Source: Cryomorpha sp963748925 (GTDB taxonomy: Bacteria; Bacteroidota; Bacteroidia; Flavobacteriales_D; Cryomorphaceae). Taken from it: a DNA stretch of 64,000 nucleotides. Every line of letters begins with the position of its first letter. Position 1 is the stretch's first letter. The position numbers and the translations under genes are program-made. Location of the stretch: contig CAVVKG010000009.1 of NCBI GenBank assembly GCA_963748925.1, forward strand, positions 62,001 through 126,000, in the 5' to 3' direction. Shown piece by piece: positions 1-9,242 of the stretch. The notes below the pieces were generated by a model. That model ran no database searches. It saw only the letters and a program-made list of their open reading frames with translations, and was not told the origin of the DNA.

Positions 1-97
1 CTTTGTTCTCTGCCAAAATAGGCTCCAAACTATTGGTGTTTTCAGTGGTTTCTTCGTGGATTGCTGTATCCGAATTTTTAGGGGTCACTTCTGCCAT
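1..97 (-). CDS. N-terminus of an unidentified acidic protein (partial, runs off the window)
   Basis: Reading the minus strand from an ATG at 97 gives about 32 residues beginning MAEVTPKNSDTAIHEE, with no stop before the window edge. The segment is rich in Glu, Asn and Thr and has no signal peptide, which suggests a cytoplasmic protein with a disordered acidic N-terminal tail. The family cannot be recognised from this fragment. A long AT-rich non-coding stretch lies upstream of the start, as expected for a promoter region. The plus-strand reading of the same bases is taken to be a shadow. Confidence 0.5.
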   Translation of the reverse strand, partial: MAEVTPKNSDTAIHEETTENTNSLEPILAENK

Positions 98-574
98 GAT
101 AAAATTCTTGTTTTTTATCTTTTTGTTAATTAAACTGTACTTACTTGCTGATTTAATGCCACTTACACGAGTGGATCGACTTTAGCAACCGGTATATCAG
201 AAAGTTTTTCTGCGGTATTATATGCTTCTGCCGACAACAAAAATTGCAAAAAAGGTTACGCTTATCAAATGGTTTCTATCCACATTCGACCTAAGTTTTC
301 AACACGGACTTTTTTTGTCGATCACTTTCTGAGTGTTAACGCTCACTTGCGTTTAAAATTGGATCGGGAAAACTTTAGATCATCTTTTGAAACCCAAAAT
401 TTGTGGCATAGTTTTATTTTATGCAAGGGATAAATGCTTGCTTTTTTATCTACTTCACCTATGCTTTCTGCAGTAATATGTTACGGATCTAAGGTCAGTA
501 CGATGATCGGTGTGAAAATCACATCTTGAAATCGGCAAAACGCAGGCGTTTTTAAACACATTAGGTCAAAACTA
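98..574. other. Intergenic stretch with no recognisable gene
   Basis: No open frame here has a family signature, a plausible start and a ribosome-binding region. The stretch lies between the start of the partial gene at 97 and the hairpin cluster downstream of the susD-like gene. Short frames on both strands look like chance readings. Nothing else is seen in it. Confidence 0.5.
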
Positions 575-607
575 AAAGAGCCCGACATAAAAATGTCAAG
601 GCTCTTT
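575..607. terminator. Bidirectional hairpin terminator candidate
   Basis: AAAGAGCC at 575-582 pairs with GGCTCTTT at 600-607. A nested perfect stem GACAT/ATGTC closes an AAAA loop. The stem ends in T-rich sequence on both strands. It lies about 220 bases beyond the susD-like stop (824) on the minus strand, so it could end the long uptake operon. Confidence 0.55.
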
Positions 608-685
608 AAATTCCTTTTAGATTCTCCGATGTCTCGGTCAGAAAGTTCAATTGCAAGGCGCACGCGGAATTGAAAAACAAGGAGC

Positions 686-703
686 CCTGACGTTTCAGTC
701 AGG
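686..703. repeat. Short inverted repeat (hairpin)
   Basis: CCTGAC at 686-691 and GTCAGG at 698-703 form a 6-base stem with a 6-base loop. It sits in a 170-base block with two other inverted repeats (575-607, 722-743), resembling a REP-type intergenic element rather than a gene. A short minus-strand frame across 481-732 is judged non-coding. Confidence 0.45.
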
Positions 704-721
704 ATGCTGACCAACGCGTCG

Positions 722-743
722 GTCATTGACAATTGTCAATGAC
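722..743. repeat. Perfect 22-bp palindrome
   Basis: The 22 bases are exactly self-complementary around a central AATT (half-site GTCATTGACAA). The palindrome is followed on the plus strand by TGTTTTTAATT. It may be part of a REP-like element, a protein-binding site or a loopless terminator stem; the sequence does not decide between these. Confidence 0.55.
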
Positions 744-823
744 TGTTTTTAATTCAAGTGCATCTCGATAGTGACATTTATCGTCATTAACACAGATATT
801 GAGCTTTATGGGCAGACACTAAA

Positions 824-2260
824 CTATTGCTCCCACCAACCTTTACTATTAATATTATCGCCTCCCATCGCGCCAGCTGCTTCCGCATAATTTGCAGCAT
901 TCGTGGCTTGCTCGCCTTCGGGGTAGAGATAGCGAACCGGATACATTCCATTGTTCAGGTTATCAGGACCGGCAGTTAAAGCCGGAATTCCGGTGCGGCG
1001 AATATTAAACCAGGCTTCATGGCCGTTTGAAATCAAACTCAACCATTTTTGAGTCATGATTTTTGTCAGGTTATCGCTACCGTCAAGGCCTACATTCTCA
1101 CGGGTGAAATAATCGCCGGGCAAAGCGGTATTGTAATATTCAAAGCTGGCGCTGATTCCATTCTGGTAATAGGTTTGTGCATCACCGCCTATAATACCAC
1201 GTTCTACAGCTTCCGCTAAAGCGAATTGTAACTCAGCATACTGCATAAACTGGCCATCAACTCCACCCGGCACATCTCTGAAAATAGAACCAAATAAGCT
1301 TACGTCAGAAAGGTCAATTCCCCCTTCGGCAATCGTTTCACGGCTTTGTCCATTTTGCAAGCCATTGAAGTACGGATTGCCTTCTAAAACGCTTTTGCTA
1401 GTTGGCTTATATAGCACTTCTACACGCGGATCGTCCCATGCAGTGAGAATAGAATCTACTGTTTCCGTCATTCTATGCTCTTGGTAAAGCCCCAGAGCGC
1501 TGTTAAACATTGGCCATTGGTTTGGTGCAGAGCTCAAATAGGGCACCACTGCATTGTCCATATTTCCTCTCATTAATCTATCTTCACTAACCAGCGTCTG
1601 CAGCTGACCTGATACATCTATCCTGCCGCTTATCCTCAACAAATAACGCACTCGAAGCGAATTGGCAAACCGGATCCATTGATCAAGGTCACCTCCAAAC
1701 ATAACGTCACCATCTATAGTCGCGTTCGTTTGATTGAGAACATTAGCAGCATTCTCCAAAACAGCTAAAATGCCAATTTCAGGATCTGTATAAATAAACT
1801 CCTGAGTATCGTATTTTGGAGAAATGTTGCCGTCAATAGCTTGGATTGCTTCGCTGTATGGCACATTTCCCCACATATCTGTAAGCTGCGAGTACATGAA
1901 GCTGCTCATAATATCGCAAACAGCCCCATAAGCCTCATTGCTGTTTTCATTTTCTTTAATGGAACGAATATCAGCCAGCAAATGGTAAAGCGTACTCCAA
2001 TAGTTGCTATTAGAACCCATTTCATATCGGTCTATTCGCTCAAATTCAACACTGGCAGCAAAATGCTCCAGATAGTTTGCAAGTCGGAACCCCTGATCAA
2101 AAGTATTCTTATCGGCTGCGACCGAAATCACGTTTGACAATAAGAACTGAGGACGAACATCTTCAGGTGCGTTGGGATTTTCATTTATTTCATCAAACTT
2201 ATCGGTACAACTTGTGGCAAATAACCCGAAAGTAAAGAGTGCAAAAAATATCTTTTTCAT
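824..2260 (-). CDS. SusD/RagB-family outer-membrane lipoprotein (SusD-like_2 type)
   Basis: This 478-residue protein is predicted to be the surface substrate-capturing lid of a SusC-type TonB-dependent transporter. The N-terminus MKKIFFALFTFGLFATSC is a lipoprotein signal with lipobox Cys18, followed by the early ENPNAPEDV segment typical of SusD-like_2 proteins. The MWGNVPYSEA segment and the C-terminal region (ISNGHEAWFNIRRTG, then YPVRYLYPEGE) also fit the family. Length is normal. The gene starts 10 bases after the susC-like stop, the standard SusC-SusD arrangement, and is the last gene of the operon. SusC/SusD pairs import glycans, peptides and other large solutes. The substrate here is inferred from neighbouring nucleoside hydrolase, kinase and ABC genes and may be nucleoside-like. 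Confidence 0.9.
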   Translation of the reverse strand: MKKIFFALFTFGLFATSCTDKFDEINENPNAPEDVRPQFLLSNVISVAADKNTFDQGFRLANYLEHFAASVEFERIDRYEMGSNSNYWSTLYHLLADIRSIKENENSNEAYGAVCDIMSSFMYSQLTDMWGNVPYSEAIQAIDGNISPKYDTQEFIYTDPEIGILAVLENAANVLNQTNATIDGDVMFGGDLDQWIRFANSLRVRYLLRISGRIDVSGQLQTLVSEDRLMRGNMDNAVVPYLSSAPNQWPMFNSALGLYQEHRMTETVDSILTAWDDPRVEVLYKPTSKSVLEGNPYFNGLQNGQSRETIAEGGIDLSDVSLFGSIFRDVPGGVDGQFMQYAELQFALAEAVERGIIGGDAQTYYQNGISASFEYYNTALPGDYFTRENVGLDGSDNLTKIMTQKWLSLISNGHEAWFNIRRTGIPALTAGPDNLNNGMYPVRYLYPEGEQATNAANYAEAAGAMGGDNINSKGWWEQ

Positions 2261-2270
2261 AATCGTTGAT

Positions 2271-5200
2271 TTAAAACTGGGTTTTTAAACTGAAACCAAA
2301 ACTTCGGGCTGAAGGATATGAAGCATCTTCCACCCCGTAGGTGAAGTTACGTCCCTGAATGGAACTCAACTCCGGGTCGAAATGAGGGTTCTCTGTAAAT
2401 AAAAGCAGGTTACTTCCTATAAGCCCCACTTCTATTTTTTGAAAACCTATGGATTTACAAAGCTTATCAGGAAGCGAATAATAAATGCTTACCTGCCTTA
2501 ACTTCAAATAAGAAGCGCTGTAAAGTGAACTTGCTTCATTGCCCCGGTCGTAATAGTTGTTGTAATACTGACTGGCAGGAACTACCGTGGTATTGGGGAC
2601 ATAAACAGGGCTTTCATCATCACCAATATTGACCACCCCATCACCTACAATTCCTGTTTCGCGACCCTCAAGAGTTTCTTTTAGTACTCCTGAATTGCTT
2701 CCTAAAGCTTTGCTTCGTGAAACAATGGTACCCCCTTTTCTCCAATCGAATAGCACTCCAAGACTGATACCCCGGTAAGTAAATTGATTATTGAAACCCA
2801 ATGTGAAATCAGGGTTGTAATTACCGAGTAATCTTAGTGTTCCATCCTGCACAGGCAATCCATTATCGTTGTAGAGCGTTTGACCGTCGATTTCAACAAA
2901 ACCGGTACCGTACATGTCTCCTACCTGACCTCCTTCTTTGGCGATGTAAAAGACAGTATTAGACCCACCAGCTCCCGCAAAAATGCTCGCCTGCCCTGTA
3001 ATGTATTGATCCACACCTTCTGGAAGCTTCGTAACTATACTCTCAAAAGTGGAATAGTTGAACGAAGAAACCCACTGGAATTTCTCCATGTCAATAATTC
3101 TTGCACTTATCATTGCTTCAAATCCCCGGGTACGCACCTCGCCACCATTTTCAATAATGTTGGTAAAGCCTGAAGCATCAGAAACCGGCCGCCCGATAAT
3201 TTGATTTATGCTGGTATTTTGATAGTACGAGAAATCTGTTTGAACACGATTCTTAAAAAACCAAAGCTCCGCGCCGGCTTCATAAGCGTTCAATCTTTCT
3301 GGTTTGAGGTTTGAATTTTTCAGAATATTCTCATTCGTTAGCCGAAAAAATGATCCATAGTTTTGATTGAACTGAAAGGTGTTATTCAACTGATAAGGAT
3401 CGGTATCGTTACCCACGCTTGCTGCGCTCAAACGAACTTTCGCGTAAGACAGTGGCCTTGGAAGCTCGTAAGCATTGGAAATAATATATCCGAGACCGGC
3501 AGAGTAGTAAGCAAAAGAATTATTATTTGCCGGAAGTGTACTGCTCCAGTCATTCCGAACGGTTAAATCCAGGTAATAAGCATTTCTATATGATACATTA
3601 CCAATTCCGTAGAGACTATTAATACGTTTCTCAAATATTTGACTGGCTCCTACAAGCGGTACACGTGAGTTTGCCAAAGTATAAACACCAGGAACAGCGA
3701 GCTGGGCGGCTTCAGTAAATTGATAGTTAATCCCTTGATCCATGCGGTTTCCACCTGCAGAAACTGAGTATTTAATATTGTTATCAATCTGATCCTTCCA
3801 TGTAAGCAGGAAGTCAGAGTTTATCTCTCTAAATCCTACGTTATCTTCACGATACGCACCAAAAGGTCTTCTATTTGTGCTGTAAGCCCTTTTAAAAACA
3901 CGGTTGTCGGTATAGTTATCAATCCCAGTTCTTACCCTGAGACTCAACCTTTCGGTAAATTCATAATTGGCAGATATATTCCCCAAAATTCGATTTTTCC
4001 TGAAGCTATTGGTATTTTCAAACAGGGTGAGATACGGATTGGTCAACCAGAGGTAGTTTAGATCAAAATGCTGAACCCCTTCCTGTCCCGCTTGCCAATA
4101 ATCTTTAAGTGCTTCAATATTAGTCTGCCTTCCCGTCCAGTTAAATCCATACATCACATTTTCATATCCAAAACCTACTGCAGGACGATTATCACTCCGG
4201 GTATTGATGTAATTGGCAAATGCATCAACAGTAAGTTTATCGGTAACGTTTTGAGTAATGCTCAAGGCAATACCATCGCGATCGAGATTGGTATTCGGGA
4301 TAATGCCGTGTGTTGCGAAAATTCGTATAAGACAATCTCGCACTCCCGTCTTCACCATTTGAGGTAACCGCAATATTATTGATAAAAGTTACCCCTGTTT
4401 CAAAGAAATTCCGAATATTATCAGGGCGCGAAATCCAGGGGGTTGGTGTTATGTCAGTATAGGTTCCGTCTGCGCGTGTCCGTGCGATTACGTCGCCGCC
4501 ACGAACGATATTCCCATTCACATCCGTTGAAGGGCTATCAAACTGTGGAATATTAAAACCTTGATCGAGTAGTGGGCCGTAACTGCTTAAGCCACCATCA
4601 TTTACTCCGGCTCCAATTCCGTTCTGAAACGCATATTGTCCATTCGATCCACCACCGTATTTATTCTGATGATCAGGAAGAGTAAGCACACGGTCCATGG
4701 TAATAGAACTGTTGGTTGACACACCAATTCCGCGTTTCTCCTTACCCCGTTTTGTAGAGATTAGCACGACACCATTTGATGCACGGGTACCATAGAGTGC
4801 TGCAGACCCGGGGCCTTTCAGAATAGTCACTGATTCCATATCATCAGGGCTTAATTCCGAAGCTCCATTTCCAAAATCAACCTCGTGAATATTTCCACCA
4901 TCGTTAAACAAGTTGCTCGTAATAAGCTCATTGCTAATAGGTACACCATCCACAACAAATAAGGGCTGGTTGCGTCCACTCAATGAGTTTTCTCCACGAA
5001 TTATTATCCGCGATGACGACCCAACACCCGAAGAGCCATTGGTGGCTTGCACTCCTGCCACTTGGCCGGCCAGGCTGTTTACCACATTCGACATAGGCAC
5101 CTGAGTGATTTTTCTGTTGTCAATTTTTGTAACGGCCGAAGTCAAAGATTGACGCTCTCTGTCAATTCCCAAAGCGGTTACCACAAACTCATTCAGCACT

Positions 5201-5490
5201 TGAGTAGATGATTCAAGCTTTATAGACTGCGGCATTTCACCATTAATAACTTCAACGGTCGTTTTTTCAAACCCGATAAAGGAGATGCCTAAAGTAAAAT
5301 TTGGTGTGTCACTTTGGATAGAAAAAGCGCCATTAGCATCTGTGATGGCATACTCCTGGGTGCCGATAATATTAACTGTTGCACCGGGCACTGGTAGATT
5401 GTCCGTATCTAGCACCTGTGAAGTATATGTGCTTTGCGCAAAAACAGTCACCGTCAGGAACTGGAATAATAAGAATAAAATTGATCTCAT
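2271..5490 (-). pseudogene. SusC/RagA-family TonB-dependent outer-membrane receptor, split by a +1 frameshift
   Basis: Two overlapping frames together make one SusC-type receptor of about 1070 residues. The first part (start 5490) has a signal peptide ending VFAQ, a carboxypeptidase-regulatory-like domain near residues 20-100, and the TonB plug with the SusC marks LFVVDGVPI and GSAALYGTRASNGVVLIS. The second part is the beta-barrel, ending with the classic C-terminus SARSFGFSLKTQF. Reading passes from SARLSYTNFRNT in one frame to GIIPNTNLDRDG in another at about 4308-4312, where the minus strand has AACACACGGC and family logic expects one base fewer. No other stop interrupts either part. It is either a recent pseudogene or a sequencing error. 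The gene lies 21 bases after the kinase gene and just before susD. Confidence 0.88.
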
Positions 5491-5511
5491 ATGCTATTGA
5501 TTAATAGTGAT

Positions 5512-6501
5512 TTATTTTTGTGTTAGAACAGCCTTAGCTTTCCTTAATAATTCCATTCGTTTTTCAAGCTCCATTTCTAAAGGAAGTTGAGCCAGCCCAA
5601 GCATCCGGCGCAAAATTTCTACAGCGCTGAATTTCTCGGTCAGTTCTCGGTCCAGTTTGGCTTTCGCCGAATAGCGGTTGAGTGCATTTGTAATCATTTC
5701 TTCCGGTTGATTTGCCATTTCCAAATGAGCGCACATTACACCCATCTCAAATTCAGGATCGCCAAAAAAGCAAAACTCAGGGTCTATCACTTTTACTCCG
5801 CCAGCAGTCTTGAGCCAGCTTCCCGGGAAATAATCGCCATGAAGTAAAGAATCGCCGTCATCTAGGTACCGATCTCCAAGCATTTTTACTGCCGCGTGTA
5901 AGTCTTTATCGGTTTTGAATTCTTTCGCAGCTTCCTGAAGACCAGGAATTGTATCATTCAGGTTAATTCCGTTGTTTTCCAAAAATGGAATTACAAAAAT
6001 GTGCTCATAGTTTAAAAATCGCATTTCCCTGTTTCTGATCGGCTTATCGAAATTTTCCGCTGAAAATGAACTGTGTAAATCTGCTACAAAATCCACGAGA
6101 AAATCAAGATGTTCCTGATCCATATTTTCTGCCTTTTGATAAATCCTGGAATAGTCAGAACCCGCTCCTAAATCAGCCATTACCAAGACATTATTTTCCT
6201 CATCGAGTCCTATCACATCAGGAGTCATGGCTTTAAGGGCAGGATTACCTCTCAAGATTTCATAAAACCGGGCCTCACTTAATACACGATCTTCAGGAGC
6301 AGCCACTTGTGGATACTTCTCAACAAAATCACGGCTTTGCTTTACAATAAAACTGCGCTCGCCGGTATCAACACGAAGGGTAAAATTCATGTTGCCTTCA
6401 CCGGGTTTCTCAATTTTTGCTATTTGCTCATTGGGCTTCAGCCATCCCTGATCTTTCAGGTAAGCTTCCAATTCGTCTTTATCTCTGGATAGTTTTATCA
6501 T
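5512..6501 (-). CDS. MtnK-like (aminoglycoside-phosphotransferase fold) small-molecule kinase
   Basis: This 329-residue cytoplasmic protein has the APH/choline-kinase fold. Visible features are a glycine-rich GEGNMNF near residues 35-40, the ATP-site lysine in FIVKQ (Lys54), the catalytic HGDYFPGS at 221-228 and the metal-binding VIDPEFCFFG near 238-247. In methylthioribose kinases the equivalent motifs are HGDLHTGS and VIDPEFAFYG. The Ser in place of the usual Asn of HxDxxxxN and the DPEF block therefore point to MtnK relatives rather than antibiotic kinases. The start overlaps the stop of the nucleoside hydrolase by one base (TAATG), implying coupled translation. The likely role, inferred, is phosphorylation of the ribose or ribose-like sugar released by that hydrolase. 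The exact substrate is unknown. Confidence 0.75.
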   Translation of the reverse strand: MIKLSRDKDELEAYLKDQGWLKPNEQIAKIEKPGEGNMNFTLRVDTGERSFIVKQSRDFVEKYPQVAAPEDRVLSEARFYEILRGNPALKAMTPDVIGLDEENNVLVMADLGAGSDYSRIYQKAENMDQEHLDFLVDFVADLHSSFSAENFDKPIRNREMRFLNYEHIFVIPFLENNGINLNDTIPGLQEAAKEFKTDKDLHAAVKMLGDRYLDDGDSLLHGDYFPGSWLKTAGGVKVIDPEFCFFGDPEFEMGVMCAHLEMANQPEEMITNALNRYSAKAKLDRELTEKFSAVEILRRMLGLAQLPLEMELEKRMELLRKAKAVLTQK

Positions 6502-7416
6502 TACTTCTTCAGGCTTTTCATTAGTTTCTCATGGTATCCTTCCACCACATCGTAGCAATACGTCACAGGGTAGCCCTGATTTCTATCGCAGAGTAAGTAG
6601 TCTTTAAAATTGTTTTCGTCTTTTACTGTGTCATTTGCGTGAATTTCTATTCGGGCATTCAGCTTTTCAGAAATGATATCATCCGGATTAATTATGTAAT
6701 GACTTGCCAAAACATCAAAGGGATTAAATCCTTCGGCACCCTGATCTCTCCATTGGCTTAGCCAGTTTTTAGATTCACTGGCAAGCCATTTATTTCCGGC
6801 ATCACCCGCAGCTTGTTCGTCCAGATCAGCTTGTTTTATCCAAACTTTACTCGATATTTCAAAGGGACAAAGCACAACCGGCACTTGGTGCTGAAACATC
6901 AGTCGAAACGATTGAACGTCCATGTCAAAATTGGCATCTCCCGCGTTGCGGCCTTTGTTTCCAATGGCAAAATTATCGGTTGGCTTCCGCCGACCAGCTA
7001 CTAAAACCACTTCTTCGATCTGCGATTTCAGCTCGGGGTATTTTAAAAGCAGCAACCCCACATTTGTCGCAGGCCCAATGGCCATTATGGTGAGTTTTTG
7101 ATTTTTCAAGGCTTCCGCCAATGCTTCAACGGCTTCGTTAGTCTTCACCTTTCCGAGTTGAATTTTCTCACCGGCACCTTCATAAACAGGGAATCTTTCC
7201 GTCGGCAAAATCGTTTGCCATTTTCTGGCAAAGCGGAAAAGCATTTTTAATCGATGTATTTCCAAAAACAGCCGAAATTCCATGAATCTTCACATTCTCT
7301 GCTTTAAATAATTGCAAAATCGCATAGCCATCATCTACATCTGCGTAGCCGGGGCGATGCTCGCGCTCCATTCCAACTGATAAGTCGCTGTCGATCCAAA
7401 CTTGTTTTTGTGTCAT
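6501..7416 (-). pseudogene. Inosine/uridine-preferring nucleoside hydrolase family, split by a +1 frameshift
   Basis: The N-terminal frame (start 7416) holds the metal and ribose-binding motif in its spaced form, IDSDLSVG then ADVDDGYAILQL, followed by GISAVFGN. The C-terminal frame carries IMAIGPATNVGLLLLKYP and VVLVAGRRKP. Together they make about 304 residues, normal for the family, which cleaves the N-glycosidic bond of nucleosides. One frame ends DGKIPCL and stop; the other continues PVYEGAGEK. The minus strand reads ATTCCCTGTTTATGA, so one extra base near 7188-7191 breaks the gene. The late Asn/Asp motif is less clear, so substrate class is uncertain. A CCC-T sequence at the break could allow some +1 slippage, but this is speculation. 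The gene lies between the ABC importer and the kinase. Confidence 0.82.
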
Positions 7417-7442
7417 TGTACTTTTTCTTTTAATTTAACTGC

Positions 7443-7473
7443 CGTCGCTCCGCGTCTCGCGAGCGACTTTTAT
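7443..7473. repeat. 31-bp hairpin repeat, copy A
   Basis: Identical to copy B at 7647-7677. GTCGCTC at the left and GAGCGAC at the right are complementary, with CGCG-TCT-CGCG inside and one bulged C, followed by TTTTAT. The trailing T run would let the hairpin act as a terminator or attenuator on the plus strand, but the operon runs on the minus strand. Confidence 0.7.
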
Positions 7474-7646
7474 GTCGGGGGTCTTGCCAGTTTATATTGT
7501 CATATTTTCGTACTAGTGCTACTTTACTCTGAGCGTCTCTTTTAAAGTCTTCGGAATCCCGGCGGGACGCCGGACAACAACAGCCTCGCCCCAACCTTTG
7601 GTTTTTACGGGCACTGCGAGAGCGAGCCCGGGCATCTAGCAGCCAT

Positions 7647-7677
7647 CGTCGCTCCGCGTCTCGCGAGCGACTTTTAT
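7647..7677. repeat. 31-bp hairpin repeat, copy B
   Basis: Exact second copy of the 7443-7473 hairpin in the same orientation, 204 bases away. The flanking bases also look related (GGGGTCTTGCC after copy A, GGGGCGTCTCGCC after copy B), so the duplicated unit may be longer than 31 bases with divergence at the edge. Confidence 0.7.
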
Positions 7678-7716
7678 TTGGGGCGTCTCGCCCAATTTCT
7701 ATTTGCAATCCTTCTG

Positions 7717-8469
7717 TCATTTCCGGGGTATTTCATTTTCCGATTTATCCGAAATTAGATTCTCCCAAAATCCGATCTCATTCTTCACCCCCGTTGCCGG
7801 ATCGTTAATAAAATCAGCCTTGTCTTTATACACTTTTAATCTTCCGGTTTCCATATAGGCAATCTCATCACCCATCAAAATGGCTTCTTTTAGATCGTGG
7901 GTTACGAAAAGGGATGTGATCTGATATTTCGCCGTAAGGCTTTTAAAAAACTCCTGCATACGTTGCCTGGTCCCTGCATCGAGACTTCCAAAAGGCTCAT
8001 CAAGAAGCAGCAGAGAAGGATTTGTAATTATGGCGCGACCGAAAGAAACCCGCTGTCGCTGTCCTCCAGAAAGTTGATTGGGCATTTTGGTTTCCTGACC
8101 TTTTAGTTCCAGACTTTCCACCATAGCATTCACTTTCTCTGTAATTTCCAATTCCGAAAATTTCTTTATCCGCAGGCCAAAAGCGATATTCTCAAAAATA
8201 TTGAGATGCGGAAAAAGCAAATCTTCCTGATAGAGATAGACCACATTGCGCTTGCCTGGTTTTACGTCGTCAATGTTCTTTCCACCAATGCTAATCGTTC
8301 CAGCATCGGCATTTTCCAGACCGGCAATAATCTTGAGCATGGTTGTTTTTCCACATCCCGATTTCCCTAAAATGCTCAGGGTTTTATGGGCATCAAGAGA
8401 GAAATTCAAATCTCTCACAACGGCTTCGTTGTGAAAACTTTTCACGATATTTTCTACTTCTAAAAACAC
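7717..8469 (-). CDS. ABC importer ATPase (YnjD/PotA-like)
   Basis: This 250-residue protein powers the importer formed with the two upstream permeases and the YnjB-type binding protein. It shows Walker A GKSGCGKTT near residues 35-43, the Q-loop region YLYQEDLLFPHLN, the ABC signature LSGGQRQRVSFGRAI, Walker B LLLLDEPFGSLD and the switch FVTHD. Length is that of a stand-alone ATPase, without the extra C-terminal regulatory domain of PotA or MalK. The start is GTG at 8469, sharing its G with the permease stop (TAGTG), which indicates translational coupling. By family it belongs with the YnjD, thiamine, Fe3+ and polyamine-type importers; the substrate cannot be read from the ATPase. Confidence 0.9.
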   Translation of the reverse strand: MFLEVENIVKSFHNEAVVRDLNFSLDAHKTLSILGKSGCGKTTMLKIIAGLENADAGTISIGGKNIDDVKPGKRNVVYLYQEDLLFPHLNIFENIAFGLRIKKFSELEITEKVNAMVESLELKGQETKMPNQLSGGQRQRVSFGRAIITNPSLLLLDEPFGSLDAGTRQRMQEFFKSLTAKYQITSLFVTHDLKEAILMGDEIAYMETGRLKVYKDKADFINDPATGVKNEIGFWENLISDKSENEIPRK

Positions 8470-9242
8470 TATATCAGCTTGTTAAAAACATATCTTTTAT
8501 TGATGTAGAGCAGCAATACCGGAGGAAAAATCAGCAGGCAGCAACTCAGTGCTCCGTAATAAAAGTTGGCTTCCTTAATAAAAAGGAACACCTTGATAGT
8601 CAGGGTTTGCACTTTTCCCACACCGATTATCGACGTAAGTCCATACTCAAACCAGGAAATCAAAAACGTTTGAAAAAAGCAGATAAGGAGCATTCCCTTT
8701 GCTAGTGGCAGCAACACTTTTAAAAATGTTTGCTTTCGGTTTCCACCCAGTGTCGCCGTGAGTTCTTCGTACTGCCGAATGCGCTCGTTCCAAAAGCTGC
8801 TGAAAAAAATCAGGGCATAAGGAAAAGCAATCATAAACTGAGCTACTACTACACCCGTCGCACTTCCGAAAAGACCCGTTTTGAGAAAGAAATAGCTCAG
8901 ACAGGCCGCAAATACAACCGGAGCTAGAATATAGGGGAAGTACGTTAGCAGAGTAAAAATGCGCTTTCGCGGATGGTAAGAAACCGAGCGACTGATGAGA
9001 AACCCGCTGAGTGTTGATGTAAATGCAACAGAAAGCGATATGACAACCGACAGAACAAAGCTCGAAATCAAACCGGTTTCAGATGAGAAAATTTGACTCC
9101 AGTTTCGCAGGCCAAAATAGTTTGGAAGCACATCGGGAAACCGCCACTCTGAGGCCATGGAAAGCAGCACCAAATAGGTAAACGGAAATACGATAAGCAG
9201 CACCAAAAGGGTTAATATGAGTGGCTTCCAGTTAAATTTCAT
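8469..9242 (-). CDS. ABC importer permease (YnjC-like, second half)
   Basis: This 257-residue inner-membrane protein has about six hydrophobic segments, the first at residues 8-29. It carries the binding-protein-dependent permease coupling region: ELTATLGGNRKQTFLKVLLPLAKG near 165-188 matches the EAA-loop pattern (EAAxxxGxxxxxxFxxxxLP). It corresponds to the C-terminal half of the double-length permease of YnjC-type systems. It overlaps the preceding permease gene by 11 bases and the ATPase gene by one, so all three are probably made together. Confidence 0.88.
   Translation of the reverse strand: MKFNWKPLILTLLVLLIVFPFTYLVLLSMASEWRFPDVLPNYFGLRNWSQIFSSETGLISSFVLSVVISLSVAFTSTLSGFLISRSVSYHPRKRIFTLLTYFPYILAPVVFAACLSYFFLKTGLFGSATGVVVAQFMIAFPYALIFFSSFWNERIRQYEELTATLGGNRKQTFLKVLLPLAKGMLLICFFQTFLISWFEYGLTSIIGVGKVQTLTIKVFLFIKEANFYYGALSCCLLIFPPVLLLYINKRYVFNKLI

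Larger units (their letters stand above)
7430..7716. repeat. REP/BIME-like block of GC-rich hairpins inside the operon
   Basis: This 287-base insert separates the ABC ATPase gene from the nucleoside hydrolase gene in an otherwise tightly packed operon. It contains two identical 31-base repeats (7443-7473 and 7647-7677), each a strong hairpin. Between them are the inverted repeat CCGGCG-GGA-CGCCGG at 7559-7573 and the pair CGGGC (7608-7612)/GCCCG (7626-7630). The stretch is clearly GC-richer than its neighbours. The minus-strand reading across it is full of Arg and Ser and repeats KSRSRDAERR, as expected for translated hairpin DNA, so it is not taken as a gene. It may set the relative mRNA level of the transporter and catabolic genes. 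Confidence 0.7.

Noticed and set aside
481..732. 83-codon minus-strand frame over hairpins
   Set aside because: The frame reads through inverted repeats, ends at the palindrome and has no family signature. It is explained by a REP-like non-coding block.
7430..7720. 96-codon minus-strand frame rich in Arg and Ser
   Set aside because: It repeats KSRSRDAERR because it translates the duplicated 31-base hairpin. Composition is unlike real neighbours.
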